DNA of 64,000 bases from Pycnopodia helianthoides (taxonomy: Eukaryota; Echinodermata; Asteroidea; Forcipulatida; Asteriidae). The notes under the pieces were generated by a model that saw only the letters and a list, made by a program, of their open reading frames with translations, did no database searches and was not told where the DNA came from. The stretch lies in contig CM063249.1 of NCBI GenBank assembly GCA_032158295.1, positions 6,959,195 through 7,023,194 of the forward strand. Reading direction: 5' to 3'. Of the stretch, positions 25,373 to 36,700 are shown in pieces. Positions within the stretch are counted from its first letter, which is position 1; the number at the start of each line of letters is the position of its first letter. A program made the translations under genes and the position numbers.

Positions 25373-27060
25373 ACATTTTGGGGTTACTGGGGAGCTACTA
25401 ACTATAGGTAATCCCTGTGTAAAAGGTCCCTGAGGAACCTGTGTAATTCCAGAGGTAACTCCCTGATCACTTAATTAATATTGCATTTTGCCTTGTTTCC
25501 CGACTCATAACAATGTAGCAAATGTGTAGAGGAGCTGCTCCACCAGCGGTTGGAGCTTTCTCTCTTTTAGTGTCTTAAAATGTGCCACTCTTTTTGCATT
25601 TTAGTGATTTTTCTCTAGCCTACAACTTTGTACAAGGGTTGCATCGTCAGGGGGCTCACTACTCAAACCCTCGGTAGCTGCAAGCTAAATGTTAAATTCC
25701 ATTTCGTAGTTGCTACTGTGAATTATAATACTTTGTAAACTTTTGAGCATTGTGTGTAAAATATGATCGATAAACCTCCCTTTTTGCTCATTAAAGTTGC
25801 TGACGCTTCTTCGACCTTTTGAAAAAAAAAAAAAATTAACTTTATTACGGAAATTAACAAACAATTCCGATAAAAGGCACAAAAAATACCAGACACAAGA
25901 TTAGTTTATTGAATAAAACACTTAATTTTTGTTATAATCATAAAATACCACTGAAATAACTGAATTTCAAAAATTACCACACCACGCTCAAAATAATGTC
26001 TTGTAAAATTACTGAAGATTGCTTTGACAATACAGCACTTCTGAGACCGTCCACCTCATCTCGAGTTAACAATTAACCATGTTCTCTTTCCCCGCCAGAC
26101 CAAGCTAGTAACCCCCCCCCCCTCCCCCTCCCTTGGGATTTTACAAACACTGCATTCAACTTCACACACACAAACGATGGAAACTCCACACAACCCTTCC
26201 GCCTTTTTGTAAGCCACGCCCCCGACCTTACACTTCCTCTCACAACCATGAAACTATGGTTTCTTTGAGTCAAATCACAGTGAACTAGAAATGCCCTGGT
26301 CTGTCACTCTCGGCCCTGCCCCTCACAACGGCATTGCTCTGGTCTATGCAACCGTTGCCGAGTCACCGGTGGGTTGGACTTGGCTGGCTATGCCTTGCGC
26401 AAACAAAAAATGGAAGAACATTTTGTGCAAACCATGTTTATTGATCAACAACAAAAATCGCTGACATGTAGGGGGTTGCTGACAAGTCATTGGCTGCCTA
26501 TGAGGTAGAACTTATTACATTATGCGAAGGTTGATGACCAAATTACCCCATAGTTTTTTCATACCACTCCCACTGAGAAGGGTTTTTATAAAGTGGCTTG
26601 AAAACGTACAAATTATGTTAAGGAATCTCAAACAGGCGGACGTTGCGGGCTGAAGTTGAGTGTAGCGGTATTTCACGCTAATTAAAATACTCATTAATGT
26701 GTACAGAAAAAATGTCACTTGGATTGGAACGTACAGTTTTAGAGGCATATAAGTTGCCCTTCACCCACTACATGTATAGATAAATCAATGAACAGTTACA
26801 ATTGCAAATCTTGAGTTTACTTTAAGCTTTATTAAAACGCTACATCCGATCACCACCAAGTTTTCTGACTTTTCCTAGTATCTATGGGTCAACCGTTTAT
26901 GGGCAACCATTTTGCTTGGACCTTTGGTCAAAACGAGGATAACGTTTTTTAGTGATTTTTAAATAAAACAAATGTCGTAATCGGCGGCCATCTTGTATTT
27001 GTGTTTCCAGTCCGTATTGGTATTTTAATCAATGTCATATTTATAACATGCTTATTTTCA
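25373..27060. other. gene-free stretch
   Basis: No exon or structured repeat that I can support. A pyrimidine-rich patch lies at 26113-26133. Confidence 0.45.
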
Positions 27061-27064
27061 ATAA

Positions 27065-27550
27065 TTCTAACTCTGGTGTCAAATTGACTATTTCCTGTAT
27101 CATAACTCTGGTGTCAAATTTGGCGTTTGGGTTGACAGAGTGGTATCTTCCCTCGCCTTACACGACTCTGGTTCGAATCCCGCCGGGGGCACCATTTGGA
27201 ATGGGTTTCCCGCCCCTTCCCTAATAGCGTGGGTTTTTCCTTGGAATAATTCTCTGGGTTTTCCTCCCACACCTAAAACTTGAACTTTCTTACTAGTTGT
27301 CTTCTTTTTATGGATGTCGTGGCTCCACAACCAGAATCAATCAATGAAATTAAAAGAAAATTAAATGAAAATTAAATTGATTATTTCCTGTATCATAACT
27401 CTGGTGGCATGATCGTTCTGATAGCATTGTTTAACTTTGGTGTCAAGTTTATTCTTTCTGGTGTCTAAACTCTGACGTTAAAGTAATTATTTCCAGTATC
27501 TAAACTTTAGTATTAAATCAATTGCTTCTGTTATCTTAACTCTGATATTG
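27065..27550. repeat. 35-bp minisatellite split by a SINE
   Basis: Units of 34-36 bp (taactctggtgtcaaa, then ttgactatttcctgtatca) run from 27067 to 27118, are interrupted by the SINE, and resume at 27377 for about four more decaying units. Confidence 0.8.
27119..27376 (+). mobile_element. tRNA-derived SINE, copy 2
   Basis: The 5' part keeps a Pol III B box (ggttcgaatcccgcc). It is followed by the family body (ccttggaataattctctggg, cctcccacacctaaaactt), ccacaaccagaatcaatcaa and an AAATTAAA-rich tail. It interrupts a minisatellite unit, so its borders can be set to within a few bases. Confidence 0.75.
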
Positions 27551-27631
27551 TGAGCAGTTCACTTCCGTTGACAAAGGTACACCTTTCCTGTGTCGGTGTT
27601 GTCAGCTAGAATCATTAATTAAAAGGTTTTT

Positions 27632-27954
27632 TTAAGCACATTGTATAACATTGGTATTTGTCAAAGAACCAGTATCTGCACTTTATGTGACCCAACATAT
27701 ACATAAAATAACAAACTTGTGAAAGTTTAGGCTCAATTGGTCACCAGAGTCACGAGAAAATAGTGAAAAACCCCATTATATGTTTTCACTGTTTCAAACA
27801 TCGTGTTTTGGACACGCGAGGTAAAAACTACTTGTTTTACTCATTTCCTAAAAACTATGGTAAATCAAGCAAAACAAATCCAGGGAAGTTTTTCCTTTGC
27901 AAATTTGTGAACATTTTCATTTTCAATCTTACCATTGTTGTGCACACCCTTTAA
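27632..27954. mobile_element. TTAA MITE (family 1 relative)
   Basis: The left tip is TTAAGCACATTGTATAACAT and the right tip, reverse-complemented, is TTAAAGGGTGTGCACAACAA. It shares inner blocks with the elements at 260-522 and 18842. It ends 250 bp from the PKS stop codon, so it may lie in or just past the PKS 3' UTR. Confidence 0.65.
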
Positions 27955-28205
27955 GTGAAGTTTGGCTTGAAGATAAAGTAGCCATATGAAGAGATTTACA
28001 AAAATATTGTCGGGTATAAACATTGGTCAATAATCATAGCATCTTGAGCGAAGCTGTCAGAGGGGGCTTTCTATAAGGTTTTTGGGTAGGTGAATTGTGT
28101 ACGGTTGTGTAGAGCAACCTTTGCCAATAAAGGTTCAACTTCAGGATAAGTGAAACAGTCACACTATGTGGACAATTAATAGTACAATGAATCGCACGCA
28201 TTCCA

Positions 28206-31200
28206 TCATTGCTCGGTTTTGCCTTTCACACCAAGGTTTTTACACGAGAGGCCAATCTCCTTTAAGAGTGCAGCCGTGTTGGTCAAGATGTACATGTGCT
28301 TTCCCGGGAAAACTGTCTTCTTGAAGGGGTATTTCTTCGACTTCATCAACTCCAGCCGTCTAGCAGCTCAGGGGACACAAAGTTGTCATGCTTCCCGCCA
28401 AAAGCATGGATACCACACGGAAGGGGTTGCCGTGATTTGCACGAGTACTCCTTGAGGATCTCGTTTGCAGTTTGTATACAAGGTACCATCCTCCGCATCA
28501 GCGCAACGTTGGAGACAGTGCTGTTGTCCATGAAGCTAAACTGCACCTTTTCTCTTTTCATACGTTGCCGAACACTTTGGGTTCAAGCTGCAGAGTCCTC
28601 TTAAGTGCTTCGAATGTACTGGCAGAAACTTGCAGCTCCTCTGGATGAGGGTATGGTGCTGTCGGTGCGTACCAGGAACTAACAAACAAATGCTTGGGAC
28701 TCATGTCATCCTCAGCCATGAGAAGATGTGCAACTTCGAAGGCGATCAAGCTACCCATACTATGACCGAAAAATACAAAAGGAGTGCCTTTTACTTTGGT
28801 CACCAACTCGTCACGTATCAGTCGTGTAATTTCACTCAAGTTTGTCAGCTGCAGTTCGTCATCTCGACCTTCCCAGCCCGGAAGTTGAATCATTAATACT
28901 TGGACGCCATATCGAATCAAATGTCTGATCCAGGAAGCATAGAGCAATGGTCCTGCACCAGTTGAAGGGAAGCAGACAAGCTTCACTGCTACAGATACGG
29001 GCTCTTCGCCTGAAATAACTACTGCTTTCGACAAAAGTGCCCTCTCGCCTTGTTCTATACCCTCATCTGGATCCGTCATTGACATCAAATCTGTGACAAT
29101 GTTCTTCGCGAGCTGTTGAATTGTATTCTTATCGTTGAGAAGATCAACGGCACCAACACTGACCTCAAATTGCTGATTGATCATTTGGCTAAACTCAAAA
29201 GCCATGAGGGAATCCAAGCCGAGGTTTATCGGTGCCGAGTCGTACGGTATGGCGTCTGACAGCCCGAGCTGCTCACTCAGCAGCTTGGCCAAAATTTCCA
29301 TGACTCTTTCCCGAGCTTCAGCAATCGGTAGCCCTTGAATGAGCTCTCGAATGGAGTTGTTACTCGTGAGATAAATATCCTTGTCACAGAATATGCCTTT
29401 CATCATAGACTTTGTGCCTTGGAACTCTTTGAAGTGTTGGGTCATAAGTGCACGGTGCCTGTCTGCGTATAGCTTGCGATTGAAATAACCAGAGATACCG
29501 AGTTGTGGAATGCGTTGATACATAGCGCAGCCAATGGCGCCAAGAGCTTCTTCTGCTGTGATGCTCCTTACACCGTTATCTGCCCATGTTTGAACCAGGT
29601 CCTGACGCACTGCAAAGCCACTGTTGTTAATCACACCTATCTGCAAGACGGTTGCGGCCAATCCTCTAGTGTGGCGGTAACGAGACAGGGCGTTCAGGAA
29701 GACATTGGCAGAGCAGTAGCTCGCTTGACCGGCATTACCGATGAGAGATACAATCGAGGAGATCATAATAAATCTATCAAGCTTGATGCCTAGCTTTTCA
29801 GTCACCTGGTGTAGTAGCAAAGCTCCATAGGCCTTTGGCGCCATCACACTGTTCCAGGATTCAGTGGTCAGATTGTAAAGAAAACCGTCACTGTACACTG
29901 CCGCGCAGTGAAATATGCTTTTCAAAGTTGGCCAGTTATCAGCCCCTTTTTGCATTATCTTCAACTCCCTCTCGACATCATTGGCGTTGGAAATGTCCAT
30001 TTGTAAATGCTGAACGTAGGCCCCTACTTTAGTAGCTTGTTGGACAACTTCCTGGATCTCGTCATTCATTGGTCGCCTGGAACCAATGTAGATATATCGT
30101 GCTCCTCTGGCAACCAACCACTCCAGCAATTTTAGACCAAACCCACTGGTACCTCCAGTAATAAAGTATGAAGATCCTTCATCAGCAATAAAACCATCTC
30201 GTTCAAGGGACAGTGGAAGAAGAACCTCATCTCCTTTTATTCTGATGACTTCTTCCTCTGGAATGGGAGTATTTGAAGCAGCAAGTAATGATAACTCTCT
30301 GTGTCTCTCGGGGATACATTCTAAATGACTCGTCGCGTTTGGATCAAACATCTTCCAAAGATCAGACAAAACTTGTGAAATCTCACTTGAAGTCAAAAGC
30401 TCGAGTGCCGATGAAAAGTGGGACTCAAAAATCACCATCTTCATGTTCGCGGGTAGCATCTTGAGTGCGGTATTTGTCATATGTTGTTGCCTGTGCATTA
30501 TCACCACAGTGGCGTTTCTTTTGAGCTTCGGTAACAATGAATTAAGGGATCTACCCAGAGCAGATAAACTAACAGATAAAAATAGTACATCAACCGATGA
30601 GTCTTCAATTTCGTTTAAGCACCTGACACCAACACCCAAATCTGCTTCTCTGTGTCGCTCGCTGTGGTCTTCTTCTAAAACCACTGTTTCAGCTCCGTAG
30701 AAAGTGGCTAAATTATTTACTGCCACAACGCTACCATCGAATGAGTCAACCTTGAGCACTACAAGCATCCCTGGGGATATGGGAAGAGCTTGACTGAAAA
30801 ATACAGCCGATGGAAGATATTCTTGCATAATGCTAATGGCTTCTTCGCTCTCGATATAGCTGGGTATCTCTATAACATCATGGTAATTCGGTTGCATAAT
30901 AGGCAGGATTCTGTCACATTTTTGAAGCCCTGCTACCCTACCCGCTGCCTCTGTCGAACCAACGTAAACACAGAGAAATGGTGCAATTTCATCCTCGTCT
31001 GATTGTCTGGTATACATGGAGAAGTATTCAATCTTCACCAAGATACTGTCAACCTCTACTTTATCACAATCGATCCTTTCATAAGATTTCTGGACGAAGG
31101 TACGGTGCCGATCTGACGCTGACTTCGAACTTACTGACCACTGGGTTGTCGGCACAGAACCGACAATCTTTGACATGTAGTCTATCTCCAGTCGTGGACA

Positions 31201-33746
31201 TAGCATTTCCCAATCGCCTTCGACAACATCTTGCGTTACAGATCCTCGGATAGCTAAGATGTTTTCATCATGCAAAACCGTCTCCGTGCTGTAGATGATG
31301 TCTCGTGCGATTTGGGCACATTCTTCACTGCTAGCAGTCACGGGTAAGTCAATAGCGTTCACACAGATTAAAGATTCTTCATGTTCCATCGTCATACCAA
31401 CTGCTGGAAGAACTGCCATAAAAGGGTTAACATCGTCCTTTTCTTTGACATGAAACCCTCCTTTAACAAACAAGAGAACCCGAGACACTACAACACTGCT
31501 CTTCTGAACAAGGGCCTTAAAAACAGCAGAAATAGACAAAGGACCTTCATCCTGGCATGTTTCGAACTGTGTCCGAGACATGATCGACTCTGAAACGAAA
31601 CCAAGGAAGGAAGCATCTGTCTTCATCACGATCATTATTATGTCCTGATCATTTTGGTCTGGCAGGGCTGTGATGACATGTTGCATGGTATCACCTTCGC
31701 CATCTATTACATTTACATCCACGCCATCTTCCTCCATAAAGCGTACAAGTGAAGTGCTCAGGTCTGAGCCGTCGGGTAGAATGACAACCGTTTTTCCAAG
31801 CTGTGTCGACGGCTGTTTTTCGGTGATTTTGAGAGATCCCATGTTTTTCCACGACATACTCCACACTTCATGCTCTACCTTGTCAGATTGAATCGACTCA
31901 AACGCAAGCTCCTTCACTGTGAAAAACACTTCGTTTGTGTCTGCGTCTGCCGCATCAATATCACATGAAGGAAGTTGGTTCGTTCCATTTACTTTTACGT
32001 GGAAAATGGTCCGTCTTGGAATGGCAACCTGGTGAAGAACAGCAGTCTTTATACTCTTTGGGACACGGTACGCAGACAAGGATTGTCCGCCATTTTGTCT
32101 GGCTTCTTCTAAAAGCAAAACTACAGCGAACGATTGTAGAATGCTGTCCATGAAGGCCGGGTGGTACAAGTAACGATGGAATTCTCTCTGCACGCTCGGG
32201 GGAGCCTCTGCATACACCAAGCCCTCCTGGTAGTCTTCCGACAATGTGAAGGACCGGACTCCTCGGAATGTAGGTCCAAGTTTAAACCCACACGTTCTAG
32301 CTTTGTCGAAAAAATCCTTGCCCGATAAGGAGCGAACACACCTTTCAGATATGCTTGCTACATCAATGGTCTTAATTGATGTTGTCACTCCTGTCACTTC
32401 ATCAACAGGACGTGTAATGTTAAGGTGGCAATGCTGTGTCCACTTCTTCATTGCTGCTTCGTGACTTCTGAGTGTGAAAAGATACTCATCGGATGTCTTT
32501 TCCTCTACAGTCGTCTCCAAACAACCTTCGCAATCGGGTGCGAACATGAAACGGTCAAAGCTCATTCCAGTGAGTACTATTGGAAAAACGCCGTTAAATA
32601 TTGATCTAGCAGCTGCAAGAGCCGTCTCTATGTACGCAGCAGCCGGGACAACGATTGCACCTTGCAGTACGTGGTCTTTCACCCAAGGAACTGTAGACGC
32701 ATTCAGGTCAGCCCGCCATATCTTCACCGGTGATTCCCTAAAGTAGAATGTCTGGCTTTGCTCACCAAGTAGAAGATGTTCACCTTCCTCTATAGGAAAC
32801 AGAAAGTCCTTTCTTGCGGTTTGTGTAATATTTGAACATCTCTCTCGTTGCCAGGGGTAGTGTGGGATCGATACAACGCGGCGATAGGCCGGTTTGAACA
32901 AATGTCGAAAGTCCACCTTTATGCCGTTCACATGAAGCTTCATCTCGGACATAAGAAGGTTTTCTGAATCCGGTGCTATCTTACTGGTATCTCGTGGTCT
33001 CACTAAAGATCCGGTAGAGATAAACTTGCCATCTGCATTATGGAACTCTGTGAGTGTCTCTCGAAGAGCAGGAAGCAGCGATGGATGAGGGCCTACTTCG
33101 ACGAAAACACGGAACCCATCCTTCACAACTTTCTGAACGGCTTCCATGAAAGAGACTTGTTCACGCACGTTTTTAAACCAGTACTCTGGTGAGTTGGCTT
33201 CCTCAACCGTTAGGTAGCGACCAGTTACGGTCGACATCATTGGCAGTGTTTTACTCTTGCCTGCCACATTCTCAGGTCTAAGGAATTTGCCGACTTTGTG
33301 AATGAACGGTTTCTTGACGGCATCCTGCTGTCTGCTGTGGAATGCATTATCAACTTTAAGCACAACACATTTTACACTATCAGACTTAAGATCATTAACA
33401 AAACCCTCGACAGACGAGCTGTCTCCAGATAATACAACCTGACTTGGGCTATTAATAGCTGCTACATCAAGCAGCTTTCCATACTTGCTGTTCTTAGCTA
33501 GCTGTAGGGCGTCTTCAACACGGTGAAGGACGGCTACCATCTTGCCTGATCCGCTGGTCTTGCGTAGTTCTCTCCCTCTCCGGTAGATGAGCTTTATTGC
33601 CTGCTCCAAGCTGAGCAATCCTGCTGCGTAGGCTGCTGCAACCTCTCCAACACTGTGTCCAACCACTGCGTCGGGTACCAGACCACGCTGCCTCCAAAGA
33701 TGCACGAGTCCGATGGCCACTGCACAAAGACATGGCTGGCTGATTT
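28206..33746 (-). CDS. PKS exon 4 (AT to TE), two frame breaks
   Basis: A single 5.5-kb exon with acceptor ttatcgcag|aa. The first frame is open from 33746 to a TGA at 28558 and covers AT, DH, the dead ER, KR, ACP and the TE nucleophile. From about 28560 the TE homology continues in the next frame (ALMRRMVP to HAFGGKHDNFV, then SPELLDGW). From about 28351 it continues in the third frame (ELMKSKKYPF, FPGKHMYIL, TNTAALLKEI) to a TGA at 28206-28208. Each break equals the loss of one base. An indel error, a null allele or a decaying TE could all explain this. Confidence 0.85.
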
Positions 33747-36700
33747 CTGCGATAAGAAGTACAGTATTATTTGTCAACGTTGTGGCGATAACGTTATTTG
33801 TCCACTGAAGATTTATAATCCTTGTGTCAAACACATGTACATTGAAATAGGTAAATATATTTTTAGGAAACTGTATTTGATTTTAAAATAATTGATGATG
33901 CTATCGGACTGTTATTTATAACAGTCTGTTTGTAAAGAAATATTGTGTACTCTGCCACGAAATCGGTAAAAAAAAACTCAATCACCACCCCTCTGAGCAA
34001 CTAATTCCCATATAGAAATTGTACAACAAATTTAAAAGCCAGGGCTAATAGCCACTCTTGGCTGAAATCAATCAAGTCTTCTAGATGGTTTTATAGATGG
34101 CTTCATGGCTTCATTTTTTTTATTCAGTCTAAATGCTCTTATCTGATAATTTAGACCAGTTGAAAGGGAATGTGTTCACCCACTAAAAACGAAAACAAAA
34201 ACCAAACAACAACAAAAACAGTGCGATTGTGTATCAAAGCGTGTCCGTAGATTTCGACGGTGTAATGCAAAGGTTAGACGGTTTCAATCTGCCATGGGAT
34301 GCGTGCCATACAATTAATTGATTTTGAGCTTTAAATATCGTCAGCAATTTCACGAAGTGCCAAAAAGTCCCCAAAGCCAAAAATGTATGTTTGGAGAAAA
34401 CCGTGTTTGAAGTTAAGCTAATTTTAAAATTACTGGTTGGAAGACTATTCGCAATTTAATCTTTGAAATTTTACATATCAGGGAAGTAGAGATCCTAAAT
34501 CATACAAATCTGCTTTCAATTTTGTCCATAACGTGTTTAATTAATGAGGAATTATTTAATTAACAAGATTGTCTCTTCGTGAAAACTGTAAAAATTGTGG
34601 TCTGTGTGGAGCGCGCGCGCGTCGTGTGTAAACTTTTTGGCTGTTCGTGAAAACGCAATAACAAAGTTTTTGTCACTTCGTGAAAACGCAAAAGCCGGAG
34701 CACTCATGATTGGCACTATGCCAGCTATACAATCAACGCGGTCGCGAATACACAAAATGACAAAAAGGTTTTTGGCTCTTCGTGAAAACGCAATTCCAGG
34801 TTATTGGGGTTTTTGCCTTTAATCCATTTAGTATAATTAAGCAACTAGACGCTTTTGAGAGCTGAAACTTAGTAAATTGTTAGATACCGATCAACTTTCA
34901 CGAATGGCCAAAAAGTCCATAAAGCCAAAAATGTATGTTTGGAGAAAACCGCGTTTGAAGTTAAGCTAATTTTAAAATTACTGGTTGGTAGACTATTCGC
35001 AATTTAATCTTTGAAATTTTACATATCAGGGAAGTAGAGATCCTAAATCATACAAATCTGTTTTCAATTTTGTCCATAACGTGTTTAATTAATGAGGAAT
35101 TATTTATTTAACAAGATTGTCTCTTCGTGAAAACTGTACAAATTGTGGTCTGTGTGGAGCGCGCGCGCGTCGTGTGTAAACTTGTTGGCACTTCGTGAAA
35201 ACGCAATAACAAAGTTTTTGTCACTTCGTGAAAACGCAAAAGCCGGAGCACTCATGGTTGGCAATGTGCCAGCTATACAATCAACGCGGTCGCGAATACA
35301 CAAAATGACAAAAAGGTTTTTGGCTCTTCGTGAAAACGCAATTCCAGGTTCTTCGGGTTTTTGCCTTTCATAGACTTAGCATAATTAAGAAAGTAGACGC
35401 TTTTGAGAGTTGTAACTTTGTCAATTGTTAGATACCAATTAACTACATCGAAACCAACAAAAAAATCAATATGAGGTTTCTACCGATTTTTCAAGTTTTT
35501 GGCACTTCGTGAAATTGCTGACGATATGTACCTGTCCTGTTGATCTTATTGTGACTCTTCTCTTGGGACAGCAGGTAAGTGAGTGACCACTTTGCTCCAC
35601 ATTTTTTCAGAATTGTGTCCATCACCTAAAATAGTTAATAATAACCGTAACAATCTTTTAAAATGTTTATTACAAAAAGTAATAAAACATGTCAGCAGCA
35701 ATTATGTCAGATTACGAAAATTATATTATAATTATCAAAGCTTTGAAAGCTGGCATTTACGTTGCCATTGCTGTTGTTGTTTGCTGTGTTGTTGTTTTGT
35801 TTGTTTGTTTGTTTGTTTGTTTGTTTGCTTGCTTGCTGTTGTTTTGTGGGTGGGGTTTTTGCGTGATTATGTTTGCTGTGATGTTATTCTTATTGCTCTC
35901 CCTTCGGCTGTCTATGACGCTACTGCTGCTGCTACTACTGCTGCGGATGCTGCTGTTGATTTGTTTAAAATTCGTTTTCATAAATCAAAATAACTTTACC
36001 TTAATCTTCGAAGCGAAAACAGGCTGCGTGCGCATGAGCTCCCTGGCCATGCCCCACCACTGTGTTCCCATACCAGTAAACACGAAGACGATCTGCTGCT
36101 TAGTGCCTGACGTTGCTGAAGCTAGGCCTTCCATGTATCGAGCTGTATCTTGAGTGACGTTTTCCAGTTTGTGTTGGAGCTGTTCAAGAGCGTCCTCCCT
36201 TGATCGAACAATGAATCCAATACGGTAAGCGTGGTGATGGGATCGAACAGCTGACGTGTACAGTGAAGCATTGAACACAATCTTGTTACTGTTATCTTTG
36301 TCTTCCATCAAGTGCTTCTTCCAGTCTTTTATTTTCTGGTGAAGAGCTTCTTGGTTGGTTGCAGATAGGAGAAGACAGCTCAGGTTGTCATAAGGAGCTG
36401 TCAAGCTCATGAAGCCATTTGATGCAGTTTGTGACCTCTCCAGAACAAGGTTAGCGTTTGCTCCACCGAAGCCAAAGGAGCTGCAGCAGGCAAGATTATG
36501 TCTGTCTTCTATCGGCCAGCGGGTCAACGTTTTTGGAATATGAATCTGAAGAGCTCCGAGGTCCAAGTTGTCGTTTGGTGCTTGAAAATGGACTACACGC
36601 GGGATCCGTCCTTGATAAAGACTCAGTGCTACTTTGATTACGCCAGCCACTCCTGCTGCACCCTCCGTATGACCCAGATTGGATTTAACAGAACCGATGT

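Noticed and set aside
28537..28559. A 23-nt GT..AG segment that would repair the first TE frame break
   Set aside because: Metazoan introns are not that short and the homology does not require a gap; a one-base loss is simpler.
28630..33891. Numerous plus-strand frames of 60-100 codons across the PKS region
   Set aside because: They are shadows of the minus-strand PKS exon with no independent motifs.
34552..35303. Two minus-strand frames starting MCIRDR, a string often seen in translated library artefacts
   Set aside because: Here the DNA is part of the duplicated body of the intron 3 element, repeated with natural differences, so it is genomic.
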